The position numbers and the translations under genes are program-made. 64,000 bases of DNA from Primulina eburnea. Lineage: Eukaryota > Streptophyta > Magnoliopsida > Lamiales > Gesneriaceae. Shown piece by piece: positions 21,524-34,255 of this stretch. The DNA is taken from the NCBI RefSeq assembly GCF_022965805.1, contig NC_133103.1, positions 46,642,047 through 46,706,046 on the forward strand, read 5' to 3'. The notes beneath the pieces were generated by a model. That model was not told the origin of the DNA. It saw nothing but the letters and a program-made list of their open reading frames with translations, and ran no database searches. How positions within the stretch are numbered: position 1 is the stretch's first letter; every line of letters starts with the position of its first letter.

Positions 21524-21599
21524 CTTTGTTGGTTGGTTGGACAACAACAATATGAGAATCGACTATAGATTTGTAAATTATGAACGACTATAAAATTCT
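21378..21599. repeat. Direct repeat of about 70 bp flanking an (AT)n run
   Basis: Unit 1 (21378-21449) and unit 2 (21529-21599) both begin TTGGTTGGTTGGACAACAAC and are almost identical. Between them lies a pure AT-dinucleotide run of about 68 bp (21449-21516). Confidence 0.92.
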
Positions 21600-24500
21600 A
21601 TTTTATTTAAAAGTATTTTTTAATTAATGTTGGTTTTATCATGTATGTACGACTAAAATAAAATTGTGAATACATTTTATATTACTTATTAACTAAAATT
21701 ATTTTATTTTATTTTATTTTATTTGTGCATGTTCAGTTCAATAAATGAGATCACAAATTCCAATTCTGGATTTTCTTTTCTATTTTAATTATAATTATAT
21801 TACTATATGACAGCTGAATATATATTCTATATTTTCTTCAACAAGTTAACTGCCTCGATTTAGTGAATTAGAAATAGAAAAGAAATTGCGACTTCATTAA
21901 AATAAAATACTCAACAATCAAAAAAATAATTATATTCATGAAATTTCTTGGAAAAAAACATTCCAATACAGGATATCAGGATATGTGAGGTTCGGGGCTG
22001 AAGAGGGCGGTGCGTGATCGCCGGTACCATGAAGTTGCACGGACAATAAACGACCTTTGGCTTGTTGGATTACGCATGTACATGTGAAAGAACTATTGTG
22101 TTGATGGCTTCTTGGGAAGCTCTCGTTCATCAAGTATTTGATGCTAGGGTGTATAATTTGGTTTGTTAGGTAAGCCGCAAAAGAATACCATTATATTTTA
22201 ATAGGAAAGATTGATCTCTGTTGAGGAATTCTCTAGCGGAGAAAAAAAGGATAAAACTGACCTACAAAATGATATGAGACAACACCAAAAATAAGAATGT
22301 CCCCTCCCCAGACTTGTGAGAATAACATCACCATTTGTTGACATCCATGTAGGTGCAATCTCTTATATCCACATTTCGTTTAGTATGGGACTATGTGAAG
22401 CCATGTGTAAAATGAAATAAAAACGAGTCTTGACTAACGATTATAACTTTTAGTGTTGCGATAAGAGTTTGATTCTAATGAGAATGATAATTTTTTAAAA
22501 AAAAAAAATTTATGCTTAGGATGATTTTTTAGAGTTTTCTCATGGCAACATTTAAAATTTTCACTTAAAATTTAAATAATTCTGTAATAGAGAAGTTAGA
22601 TATTTAAAAACGATCCATTTATCAAGTTAATTTGCACAATTTAATTTTATATATCTTTGACGGTGCTGAAAATTGTGTAACCCATGTAAGAGCTTGATCT
22701 AAAAATTTTATACCATACTGGGAAAAAAAACGAGAGATACATGAATTTTCAAGACAAAGGGTTTTGTTTATGTTGGAAAATTAATTTTTTTTAATATAGA
22801 AATTTGTATTTTTTCACTTTTTTATTTTTTTATTAATCAATATGTAGTCTTAGTCTATCAACATACATTTTTTTTTCAATTTTAGTCATTTTCATAAGAT
22901 TATTAATGTGACGTCGAAAACTTATGACATGTCACTAAAAATATGATAACATGTCATCTAAAATTACTGATGTGAAGTAAAATATTGTCATATTTTATGT
23001 TTTAATTGAGATTCTTACTTGATATAATAAGAGGTTTATTTCATCATATCCATGTAGACATTGTTCTCATGATAGAATGAATGGCCAAGATTTGCACATA
23101 CATATATAGGACCCATTTTTTTAAAAAAAATTGTATGTGTGGCAAGATCTTACTCGTTGAAATAAAGTGAAGGTAGTACCCGCATAAGTAAGATCTCATC
23201 TACCATAATAAGATATGTTATGAAAAACACGACTGCATCAATCAATAGTTTGTGGGCTAACCGCCCCTCATCAAGATTCACACGATTTGTTGTCGACTTG
23301 GCTAAATCCTCTTAACAAGACATAAAAGTTGTTATCAGAAAATGTCTAAACAAACCTACCTATTATTTTCGTTGTTCCGTTATTAATACAAATCTTTGTT
23401 CCATCGTTAATACGATGTTTTTATATCGCCGATAGTAACAAAGACATCTAAAATCGTTGTGAATTTGCCACAATATCAAAGAGTCATCGCTAAAATTAGC
23501 GACGGTTCATCTAATTTTCAAATTGCTCCGGTTTTTTTTTGTAATTCCATGAGCTTTTCTTATTATAATAATAATAATAATAATAATTATTATTATTATT
23601 ATTATTTGATTTGGACATCTTATAATTGAGAAGAGCATAAAACCATTAGGTGGCATGTATTAAAGAATTTAGCGTGTGGGAAACAAAGTGGTTTGGAAAA
23701 CGAAATTCAAAGCTCTCCTCAATTTTTTTCCCCCAAAATTAATTGATAATCAACAAATATTTTATTTTGAAATTAATTAATTATGGCTCATCATTACACA
23801 ATCTTATACACGTATATTACATTTATGATTTCAAAAAAAAATTGGTCTTCTAATTTTGGTCTATTTGATTATTGATTTCAGTTTTGACAATTAATTAATT
23901 TTGCCAACAAATTTTATTTCTTCTTATCATAATCATGACAAATCCAGAACCTGACTAAAAGATTAAAATATTTTAGTGAAAAAGATCAATATTATATTAA
24001 ATATCATACTTACATACATAATTGTTGGACCAATTAAAATTTTGGTAATTTAACAATGACGGTTGATTTAATAACGATATTACTCGTTAAGATCTGACAT
24101 AACATTTTTATAGTTTACATAGCCAATCATATCGAGTGACACAACGTGGACAGTTTAACGTACGTAAAATTTTCAGAATGTCAGTCATTTCATTACTACT
24201 CTCACTCATACATGATTTACCAAACATAATAAGTTTAGTTTCGATTATTTGGAATGGAAATAAATGTTTCCTGTTTTGTGATGTGTCAAAAAGATCAAAT
24301 GATTCTGGCTTTTAAATGCTTTTGAACCTCAGCTAAAGAGGAAAAAAAAAAGATAGGCGGACTTCGTTTTCTTTCTTGCTTTAGTACCCAATTTGTAATT
24401 GTTACGACCGATCCGAAGATTATCAGAGGAATCAAGCCAACAAGATTGAAAGAATAGATCAAAACGAAGAAAAACACAACACCGAGAAATTATTATAGTA

Positions 24501-26110
24501 CGGACGAATTCATCCTACGTCTACTTTTTTCTCTCCATGAGATCAATCAAGTGCAAACCAAGCAATTCGTTTACGAAAAGTTACAACTTTGATGGTTATT
24601 TTGTTCTACAAACTAGTGCGTTTTATCTTCGAGTGGCTCTCAACCTATCCTCAGTCTCGTTACAATTATTTTTAACTCGACTAGTGAAATAACTCTCACA
24701 ATAATCTTATTGAGAATTAACATTTTGTTACTTTAAAATTTAAATAATAAAAATATAATTAGGAAAAGGCAGCGCCGCAAAAAATAAAGTAAAATAAGGA
24801 GATGCGTGTGACAACTTTATTTTGGTTATTCTTTATTGCTTAAAAATATTGTTTATTTTTTTTATATTAAAAATAAATATATTTTAATGGATTGGAATCT
24901 GTGAGTTGCCGGAGATTCCAGGAATCATTTCATATTTGATTTGTCAACTTGTCATATTGTGCCACGATCCAAATATTCATTGGGCCACCTTTTCTTATAA
25001 TATAATTAACTATATGATATTTATTCATCGGGAACATAATAATGCCACTTAATCATGTTATTTATATGTTGGGGGTACCCAATACACTTATTAGAATTTA
25101 CATTTGATCATATTAGTTATAGTTTTTTAAACATTAGAATTTTTTTGTATAAAAGATTTAAAGATCATATTAAAATTAAAATTATATAAATCACTTTTTT
25201 AAAAAAAATTGATGGTGTTTTATAATAAATTTTAGATGATGAGTGCTGAGTGTAATAATTATTTATGTTTGGTAAATCGATCAAATCATGAAGTTTGAGT
25301 CGTTATGTATTTTAAAAAATTTGAGTTGCACCATTATTATCATCTATAGTTTTTTGGTAAAACGGCGAGCGATCGGTCCAACAATTGGTATCAGAACGAG
25401 GTCATGAGTTCAGGTCTCCTAATTAACATATTTATATGTTGAGCTAAATGTGCATGAGTGAGAGTAATACTGGTACGAGTGACCTCTTGGAAAGTTCTTG
25501 TGCGTCGAGCTGCTGTTGTTGCACCGCTTGATCTGGTTGGATAGGTGAGCCGTAAAAGTGTGACCTCGGATTTTAACGGACAATATTGTCTCTGCTGAGG
25601 AGATGATCGACAATAGAAAAACGGTAAGAAGACTGATCTCTAAGAGATATGAGACATCACTAACATATAGACAAGCACATCTCCGGAATCATGAGGTTAA
25701 TAGCACGATCCATTAGCACTCAACTAAGTGCACTCTGCACTGTCACAACTCTAAAAAAATAAAGTCACATCTTGACTTTCGGTATAATGATAATCGTTTG
25801 ATCCTAAAAATGAGTCATATACTAATTTAAACTTGGATAGATTGAACTAATATTTGTATGCTAGGGAATTTACGATAATTTTTTCTAAATATATAATCTT
25901 AACCGAAATACCAACATTTATTTTTTGATATTAAATAAAAAAAATAACATGACATCAAAGTTAGTAAAAGTGACAAAAGCTTAATAATATATAATATATT
26001 ATAGATATCGATATATAAATAAATTAATAGTTGAAAATATTTTAAGATGAAATATCATACGTCTCGAAATGACGAAAAAAACCCACAATTTTTTTTATTT
26101 AATTTATCTT
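21600..26110. other. Gene-poor intergenic region
   Basis: About 4.5 kb without a supportable gene. Two diverged stretches, about 21966-22400 and 25376-25760, share the order TTGGGAAGCTCT or TTGGAAAGTTCT, GGTAAGCCGCAAAAG or GGTGAGCCGTAAAAG, and GATATGAGAC; the second starts with a PBS-like TTGGTATCAGAACGAGGTC (about 25384), so both may be relics of one LTR-retroelement or TRIM family. A (TAA)n/(TTA)n hairpin is at 23561-23606. A GCGACGG-containing MITE scrap lies near 23490-23505. Confidence 0.45.
23561..23606. repeat. Self-complementary trinucleotide microsatellite
   Basis: An (ATA)n run changes phase into (TTA)n at about 23585, so the whole is a near-perfect hairpin. Confidence 0.9.
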
Positions 26111-26123
26111 ATGCGCGTGTGTC

Positions 26124-26131
26124 TATATATA
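26124..26131 (+). promoter_or_regulatory. Possible TATA box of the NIN-like gene
   Basis: TATATATA about 40 bp before a putative leader exon whose end (GAAAG/GTTAGA, donor at 26236) would splice to the acceptor TTTGTTGCAG at 27710. This is inferred from spacing and splice signals only. Confidence 0.4.
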
Positions 26132-26164
26132 TCTTAACACAGTAAAAGACAACTTGCTGTGGGA

Positions 26165-26235
26165 TTCCTCAATGAGTTTCAGACAACAATCTTCTATTGC
26201 AACCACTTGCGGATCTATTCAAAGTTTCAAGAAAG
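26165..26235 (+). other. Putative non-coding leader exon of the NIN-like gene
   Basis: Ends at a plausible donor and contains an ATG at 26172. Joined to 27711 it would open a short upstream ORF of about 23 codons that stops at once after the junction (GGT TTT TAA). The 1.47-kb leader intron would carry the (AT)n run at 27079-27138. Confidence 0.35.
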
Positions 26236-27074
26236 GTTAGATCTTCCTCTCCTGTTCTATTTATGCTTCTGTTGCTAATTTCATCCACATATTTTTTTTA
26301 CTAAAAAACAAACATTAATAAAAATTGAATTAGTTGGTCAATTTATATCTAGATATTCTCGATTTATAAGATCGATTCGATGAAAAGGAGAAAGAAATTA
26401 GTTAATAATATATATCAGTCGGGTCGACCTCTGAAGATGATTAACTTTTCTCTAGCATATTGAAAATGGTTACACTAAAACTTGGCTTGGAGAAAGAAGG
26501 AAATTAAATTTTCATAACAAGAATTTAAATTTGAAATATAATTATTAAATGATTTTCTTTGATAAATTACCAAAATATGTAGATCACGACTAATAAACAC
26601 ATGCTAATGTGATCTCCATTGTTATCCCAAAATAATAATATTTACTTCGAAGAAATTTCGATGTTGTCGCTCGTTTATAATTTTTTTCTGCATAAATTTT
26701 CAATTATCACGAGTTTTTAAATTTTAAATTAATTTTTTATATAAACTAGAACTCGAGTTTGAGTTCGACTTATTTTATTAATTTATCATCGCTTATATAC
26801 TTTTAATTTGATTGGATAGGTATATGATGAAAAAATATGTGATAATAAAATTCATTGCGAATAAAACAAAGTTTCCCACATATTTCGAAAATAAATAAAT
26901 AAATAAAATTTGTGTTTCGAAAAAAGAATATTCGGATTAATTAAGAAACTTTTTAAAAAAGTGAATAAACAATGACTTTCCAAAAGTTTTTATTCAATAT
27001 TACCTTTTGAATATATATTTTTTCACTTTTGAAAAAGCGATGAGAAATATATATATATATTTTTGGAAATTATA

Positions 27075-27078
<4 letters not shown>

Positions 27079-27138
<60 letters not shown>
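27079..27138. repeat. (AT)n microsatellite
   Basis: About 30 AT dinucleotides, followed by a T-homopolymer near 27175-27192. Confidence 0.95.
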
Positions 27139-27142
<4 letters not shown>

Positions 27143-27796
27143 CTTTTTCCGGCAAAAATATTTGTCAGCTTCTGTTTTTTTTTTTTTTTTTTGATTTATT
27201 TATTATGTATCCAAACTGCGGTGTTACCCCAATCAATTCAGGAAGGTGCTTACTGCTACAGAGAAAAGCTGGGCTCTTTTCTGATTCTGGAAAATGTAAT
27301 GCCTTATAAGTAATTTTGGGTAGGAGCAAAGCTGGGATCTTTTCTGATTCAACCCACACAAAGATGATTTTTTTTTTTACTTGTAATAGTATAAATCCAT
27401 CAGTATACCGTGAATCTTAGCTTGAGTTTGTGTATTCTGTAGCATATTGTGATTTTATTGGTTGTTTGATTGGTAAATTCTTGGAATTTAGTTGGAGATC
27501 CATTGTTTGGGTTGATTGAGGTTTCTGGCCTTTCCTCCATTAGAGAAATCTAAATCTTTGAATCTTCGTGGTCAGCTCCGAATCAGACGAGGAAAAAATT
27601 ACGTATGCCGTGACTTAATATGCCTCTTATTGTATAAATACTTGTTTGCTAGTGTGTGTGTGCATGCCTAGGAGTACGAAAACTAGTAATATTTGTTATG
27701 TTTGTTGCAGGTTTTTAATCATTTGGGATATAGTAGGATCACTGGGAACGTGCTGAATCAGTGAGGAATAGATTTAAGAAACGTGTACTTTGTCAG

Positions 27797-27844
27797 ATGG
27801 ATGGTATAGTTGCCGCATCATTGGATAACTTGGATTTTTTTTAA
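27797..27844 (+). promoter_or_regulatory. Upstream ORF duplicating the NIN-like protein start
   Basis: A 15-codon frame, MDGIVAASLDNLDFF then TAA, lies 73 bp before the main start. Its sequence copies the main N-terminus (MDGAASLDN) and the 80-90 bp in front of each ATG also match (GTGAGGAATAGATTTAAGAAA versus the second copy). It arose from a tandem duplication of about 120 bp. If transcribed, ribosomes would meet this decoy first. Confidence 0.75.
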
Positions 27845-27917
27845 TCATTAGGAATAAAGTAGGATCATCTTGTAGGAACTGTGAGGAAGTAGATTCAAGA
27901 AAAGGGCACTTTATCAG

Positions 27918-30900
27918 ATGGACGGTGCTGCATCCTTGGATAACAGTGTGCAGGTCTGGAATTTGGAGGAGTCGTTTGGTATAGTTGCAGAGCTGATGAA
28001 TTTTGATGCATATGATGGATGTTGTGATGGCCCCAACACGTTATCGGATGTCGTAGATCCTCTTAATTTGGGGCTTTTCGAGGAATTGTATGGGGTTGAA
28101 CGTGGAATGATCACCACGAGGGAGGCTGATTTGTTCTTTAGGGAAGTTAAAACGATGTTTCGATCACAAACGGTTGATGATGTTGATGCAATATCGAATC
28201 CGAATCATGCATCAGCTAATGTAGATCATTTTACGATCCCGAGGCCTCCAAGGCAGTCACTGGCCGAGAAAATGATTCAAGCAGTGCTTCTTGCTAAGGG
28301 GTGGTCTGGTGAGGGTATTTTGGCCCAAGTTTGGGTTCCATCGAGGAACGGTGACCATTACATCTTGAGTACCCGTGAACAACCTTATTTACTTGACGAA
28401 AAGCTGTCTGGATATCGTGATGTCTCTAGGTCATTTACTTTCGCGGCGGAATCAAATCCGGGTTTCTTACCAGGACTTCCTGGCCGTGTTTTTACCTCTA
28501 TGATCCCGGAGTGGACTTCAAATGTTATGTACTACAGTGAGGCCGAATACTTGCGAGTGCAATATGCTGCTGATCATAAAGTGAGAGGAACTATTGCTTT
28601 ACCTGTTTTTGAAGAGGATTGCCTTGAAGGACCGTGTTGCGCTGTGCTAGAATTGGTTACGATGAAGGAGCAGCCCGATTTTGATTCAGAGATGGAAAAT
28701 GTTTGCCGTGCTCTGAAGGTTAGTTTTTTCGATGAGCCAGAGAGGATCTGATAGGTTCTGTTTTCTTGCCTATAGAATGATATATTTTATGCACTATCTA
28801 TGCACAAAAGCATGATTTGGCCCGAAAATGTTATCAGTTGTACTTTTAATGCCATCAATTTCATATATTCATATCTAAGTGTCAACATTTTTCAGGTGGT
28901 GAGTTTAAGGAGCAGTGTTCCTCCTCGACTTAGTTCCCAGGTTGGTATAATTATTTTCCCTATTTTATCATCTCTTTATTCCATGATTGTAATGATGATC
29001 ATCTACTTCCTAACGTAGCTTATTATTTCAGTCTCTCTCAAAGAATCGACAGTTAGCCTTAGCGGAGATTACTGATGTTCTACGTTCTGTCTGCCACACA
29101 CATCATTTGCCTCTGGTGTTAACCTGGATTCCTTGTATTTACACCAAAGAGGCTGGTATTGAAACACTGCATGTACGAGGTGCTGGACATAATATGATTC
29201 CATACAAAAAATATGTTTTGTGTGTTGAGGACACCGTCTGTTATGCGAATGACAGATCCATGCAGGGATTTTTGCATTCATGTGCGAAGCATCACCTTGA
29301 GGAAGGTCAAGGGATAGTAGGGAGAGCCCTTCAATCAAATCGCCCTGTTTTTCACTCGGATGTCAAGGATTACCTTATAAATGAGTATCCACTCGTTCAT
29401 CATGCCCGTAAATTTGGTCTAAACGCAGCTGTTGCTATTAGACTAAGAAGTACTCATACTGGTAATGATGACTATGTATTGGAGTTCTTTCTACCTGTTG
29501 ACATTAAAGGGACTACAGATCAACAACTCTTGCTGGATAACCTTTCTAGTACCATGCAAAGGATGTGCAAGAGTTTGAGGACTGTTTCTGAAGTTGAATT
29601 ACTTGGACCGGAAGGGGATTTGAAGGTTGGAGTACGAGACGGAGAAATAAAAGATAAACGAGTAATTGCTTTATCAATGAGTGTTCAGCAGTCGCTTGGG
29701 AATCTAAATTCTGTTGGTAGGGTACCTCAAAGTGTATTTGAATCGAATAATGCAGAAATAGGAGCTAACGACCCTTCCAAGCAGGTACCTTATAATCTTT
29801 CTTCAAAGGAACTTGTCTCGATCTTTCTAATACATATCCTGTGTCGGAACTGATTTGTCTTGTCAGGATCAAGCCCGAGTAAATTTTGAATCCTGTTTCT
29901 TTTTATATACTCGTGAATATTTATATACCATTTTACTTCTGTATATGCAATGTCGTAGTCTGATTTTTGCTTTTATCAATTGTAAACTCATTCAGGATCT
30001 GTTGAAAATGGTTAGGTGATATGGTTGGAAATGAAATTGAAGAAAATTTTGAGCAAAACTAAGAACATTTCTCCTGTTTAGTTGAGAAAATCTAGAGCAA
30101 TGTTCTAAACAATTAGATTGAAAAGTGATATCATGAATAACTAAAGCCAACTAGCATGCCTAATCTCAGAGGTTACTTTTCTAAACCGATACTGGTATTG
30201 AGGTACTTCTTATAATCCCTTTTAGGCGATGTTCGAACCAATTCGACCGATGGAGAAGAAACGAAGCACCGGTGAGAAGCACATCAGTTTAAGTGTTTTA
30301 CAACAACACTTCTCTGGGAGCCTTAAAGATGCTGCAAAGAGTATTGGTGGTGAGTTGATCTATTCACTTTCAGAATTAGTTTCATACTGCCCTTTAAGAC
30401 CAGAATTTGAGGTACCATGTTATTTTACTTTTGAATCCAATGTTTTTCCCATAAGACATTATACTGCCTATTCAAAATGGTTGTATCATTTGGAATTGTT
30501 TCGAACACATTGCCTTTTAAACGACATTCAAATGAGTAGCAAAAAATGCCAGATCAAGTATATTTTGAATTGTCAGACCTTAATTTTTGGTTTATTTTCT
30601 TCCGTAGTCTGTCCCACTACTCTCAAAAGGATATGTAGACAACATGGCATCGCGAGATGGCCATCTCGAAAGATAAATAAGGTGAACCGTTCTTTGAAGA
30701 AAATACAAAGCGTGCTTGACTCTGTCCATGGTTTAGAAGGAGGTTTGAAGTTTGATGCAACCACAGGAGTGCTTGTATCTGTCGGCTCTATGACAAAAAA
30801 CATTGATATGGGAAAATGTTTACCCTTCACTGGTAAAAATATTTCCGCTGGGCAGTCGGAATCAGTTATCCCAAACGCAGTGCCGGAACCCTTGACATTT

Positions 30901-31659
30901 TTCATTACCTCTGAGGATACTAGAGTAAAAGTTGAAGAAGAGTGTCTTGCAGACGAGAACTGGCTGGCAGAATTAAATGCTCTCTATGCAAGTTCTTTAA
31001 TGGGAGAGTGTACAACCGAAGAACCTCTTACCCAAAATTTAGATAAGTCTAGAATAGCTGCGTTAGATACGTGGACATCAAGGCCAGCTAGTCTAAGTAC
31101 AACGCCATGGATGACTTCTCCAAATGGTACGGCAGATTCTTTCCTATCGAAAGAAGTGTGCGATAGATGGGAACAAGAATTCAGTTGCATGAAACCTGAA
31201 ACCTCTGAGTCCAAAGGCAACACTATGGTAGATGAACATAGCCAATTGTCAGGCATGACAGACTCATCAAACGGGTCGAAAACAATGATGAGTGGCAGTT
31301 CCACTAGCTCGGGAAATTTTGGTGAAAAAACCCCTGAAAAGATCATTGAAGAAAGTTGTGGAGACAGCGGCTCTAAAATCACAGTTAAAGCTATTTACAA
31401 AGACGACATGATTCGGTTTAAATTCAAGCCTGCATCTGGATGTTTTGAACTGCATGAAGAAGTGGGAAAGAGGTTCAACCTGGTGATGGGGGAATTCCAG
31501 CTCAGGTATCTCGACGACGAAGAGGAATGGGTGATGCTGGTAAATGATTCAGATTTTCAAGAATGTATTGAAATGTTAAGTTTTCTTGGCACTCGTACCG
31601 TGAAGTTCTTGGTTCGTGATTCATCTACTTCCTTCATGGGAAGCTTTGGCAGCAGCTAA
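27918..31659 (+). CDS. NIN-like protein transcription factor (NLP8/9-type)
   Basis: Five coding exons: 27918-28718, 28896-28940, 29032-29784, 30226-30349, 30608-31659; all introns are GT-AG and phases agree, giving 924 residues, a normal NLP length. NLPs are nuclear regulators of nitrate-responsive genes that bind nitrate-responsive cis-elements. The N-terminal part (about 80-530) is the GAF-like nitrate-response region, with SLAEKMIQAVLL, SNVMYYSEAEYLR and EEGQGIVGRAL. The RWP-RK domain spans about 549-600: SLSVLQQHFSGSLKDAAKSI, PTTLKRICRQHGI and RWPSRK at 591-596. A C-terminal PB1 domain (about 831-912) has the basic start KITVKAIYKDD and the acidic YLDDEEEWVML. The stretch after RWP-RK, SVLDSVHGLEGGLKFD, is closest to the NLP8/NLP9 clade as I remember it; NLP8 acts in nitrate-promoted germination in Arabidopsis. 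Start chosen because it is the first ATG open into exon 1; see the duplicated start upstream. Intron 4 (258 nt) is in frame and stop-free. Confidence 0.93.
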
Positions 31660-31860
31660 TGTCGGCCCATCCGCAATTATATGTTGTATTGAGTCGTGTA
31701 CGAAGTTCAGTTTCTAGCTGAGCTATGTTGTTGGATGTAGTCGCTCAGAGTATCTGTGAGGCAGCTCATTTTGTATAGTAGCTTCTGTTATCTGCTTTAG
31801 GTGAAATATCCATGTCCATCTATATATATACATATAAAAAAATGTATATTCTATCATAAA
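31660..31860 (+). other. 3' UTR of the NIN-like gene
   Basis: Downstream of the TAA at 31657-31659 the DNA stays moderately GC-rich to about 31810, then turns AT-rich; no canonical AATAAA is placed with confidence. Confidence 0.4.
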
Positions 31861-32375
31861 ATGAACAATACTCCTTCACACACAATATGTCCATGTACAT
31901 TAAGTTTTTTGTTTAATGTTAAATAAATTTTGTATAAAACTGCAGAGATCATATTAAAATTAAAAACTTTACAATTTATTTAAAAAGATTTTTGATAACT
32001 TTTTAGAATAATAATTTAAATATGATTTTTTTTAATGATTTTTTATACTTATTTTTTATGCTTGAAGAGACATGATCATTTGAAAATGAGAAATACATTA
32101 TTTTAAGAGGTAATTTTAAAAACGGCCTCCTATAAATACTTATAATGTAATTTGACCTTAAATTGAGTTAATTTTTAAAAAAATAAAGTTTTATTTGCAC
32201 TGCAAAATGTTAATAAACACTCCACATTATCTATTTAATCCTCTTACAAACAAGATTATCCTAATAATAACTTTCCTTATGTCATAAAATCTCTATTAAT
32301 TTTAAAATCCTCAAATGCAATTCTATTTGTCAACAACATAAATTTTGGTCTCAAAAAAATTTGTGGTACTTCTTC

Positions 32376-32379
<4 letters not shown>
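31861..32379. other. AT-rich spacer
   Basis: Nothing recognised. Confidence 0.4.

Positions 32380-32432
<53 letters not shown>
32380..32432. repeat. (AT)n microsatellite
   Basis: About 26 AT units next to the broken Copia pile. Confidence 0.95.
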
Positions 32433-32435
<3 letters not shown>

Positions 32436-33535
32436 AAAATTTTATGAGAAATATGTTAGTCCCACGTACGACAATTTGAAATAATAATATGAAAATAAAT
32501 TATAAAACTAGACACCGATATTTACGTGAAAAATCTCCTTAAAAATTATTAGAGAAAAACCACAGACAAGATGAACAAAATTCTACTATATTATTTTATG
32601 GTGTACAACCACTTATTGTGTTTCCAAAGAGAAGACACACACTTTCTTAATACAAGAGAACAAACACGCCACAAATATGATAGAATTAAACACTCAAATG
32701 CTATAGGATGAGAGAAAAAAACTCAAGGAATGTTCGACCAAATTTACAGCCAAGTTTGACAAATATCTGCCAACTTTTTTTACTAAATCACTTGCCAACT
32801 TTGTTTTTGACTAAATCAGTTGCCGATATTTCTCCCAGTTGGAGATTTGATTGAGAATCAAACATATCTCAACACATCTTTTCAATCCTGTCATTTCTCG
32901 ATGCTTACATTTCTGCTAGGCCACATGAGGATCTACACCACTCAAACTTATATGTGTTCACTGGCTTGGTCAGAACATCAGCTTTGTTATCTTTTATATG
33001 AATCTTCTGCATATCCATACTTCTCTCTTCTACTACTTCTCGAACAAAGTGAAACTGGAATCCAACGTGTTGAATCTTGGAATGAAAAGCTGGATTCCTT
33101 GCGATGTGCAAGGCTTGCGATGTGCAAGGCTTGCGATGTGCAAGGCACCCTGACTGTCACAAAACAAAGAAACCTTATCTTGTTGGTGCTCGTTCTCCTC
33201 TGATAACTTTTTAATTCATATTGTCTCCTTATATGCTTGAGTGGCTGCCTTGTATTCTATCTTCTTTGTAGATAACTTAACAATTGTTTGCAGTTTTGAA
33301 GCCAAGCTTATTGCTCCTCCTGCAAGTATAAACACATAACCAATAGTATATTTCCTTTTGTCAAGATCACATGCATAATCTAAATCGACATAGCCTCTGA
33401 GTGTAAAATCCGATCCTCCATAAAATAATGTAACATTTGAGATATCCTTAATGTATATAAGGATCCTCTTAACATTACTCCAATGCTCTCGTCATGGATT
33501 CGCCATATACCAGCTAACTGCTCCAACTACTTGAG
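32433..33535 (-). pseudogene. Copia fragment (Tork-like): 3' LTR-like end and RNase H
   Basis: On the minus strand 33530-32900 reads through broken frames with GGSDFTLRGYVDLDYACDLD, FILAGGAIS, ARNPAFHSK, FHFVREVVEE and DNKADVLTKP, the RNase H and tail of a Tork-like Copia. Downstream of it, 32433-32875 looks like its LTR: on the minus strand it begins TGTTGAGATATG. A 17-18 bp unit, CTTGCGATGTGCAAGG, is tandemly triplicated at about 33097-33146. The upstream part of the element is missing at 33535. Confidence 0.75.
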
Positions 33536-34255
33536 AAAATATTGGAAAAATATACTGTGAATTATATGTCCCTGATCAAAACACCTGTAGATCCAAGTTT
33601 GCATATTTCCAAAAATAAATGCGAGCCCATATCTCAAGTGGAGTATTCAAAGATCATAGGCAGTCTGATGTATCTCATGAACTGCACTCGTCCAGATATT
33701 GCTTATGTTGTCAACAAACTCAGCAGATTTACAAGTAATCCTTATAATGATCATCGGAAGGCAACATTAATAAGGGTACTTAAATATTTAAGATACACAT
33801 TAAATTATGGATTACAATATACGAAATATCCATCGGTCTTAGAAGGTTATAGTGACGCAAATTGGATATCTAATACAAATGATTCCACAAGTAGTTACGT
33901 ATGTACCATTGGTGGTGAGGGTATATCATGGAAGTTTTCTAAGAAAACTTCCATTGCTCGATCCACTACGCAATCAGAATTTATAGCTTTAGACAAAGCT
34001 GAAGAAGAAACCGAATGGCTTCGAACTTTCTTAGAAGAAATACTTTGTTGGAATAAGACAGTGTCATCAATAATAATTCATTGTTATAGTCAATCAGCAA
34101 TTGGAAGGGCACAAAACAATATTTATAATGGTAAGTCTCGACACATTCGTCGTAGATATAATACCATACGACTATTGATCTCTAGTGACATTATCTTCGT
34201 TGATTATATAAAATCAAAGGAGAATTTCGCGGATCCACTTACAAAAATATGTTGA
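33536..34255 (+). pseudogene. Copia fragment: RT end and RNase H
   Basis: Open frame of about 237 codons starting abruptly. Blocks [64 protein letters not shown] and ENFADPLTK are Copia RNase H and tail. It belongs to a different family from the minus-strand pieces on both sides. The 5' part is gone, so it is a truncated insertion. Confidence 0.85.

Noticed and set aside
24295..24477. 60-codon minus-strand frame with a hydrophobic stretch (LVGLIPLIIFGSVVTI)
   Set aside because: Attractive as a small membrane peptide, but it has no promoter signal, no paralogue and no known family. Left as unsupported.
30573..31455. Three minus-strand frames of 62-132 codons
   Set aside because: Antisense shadows of the NIN-like protein exons.
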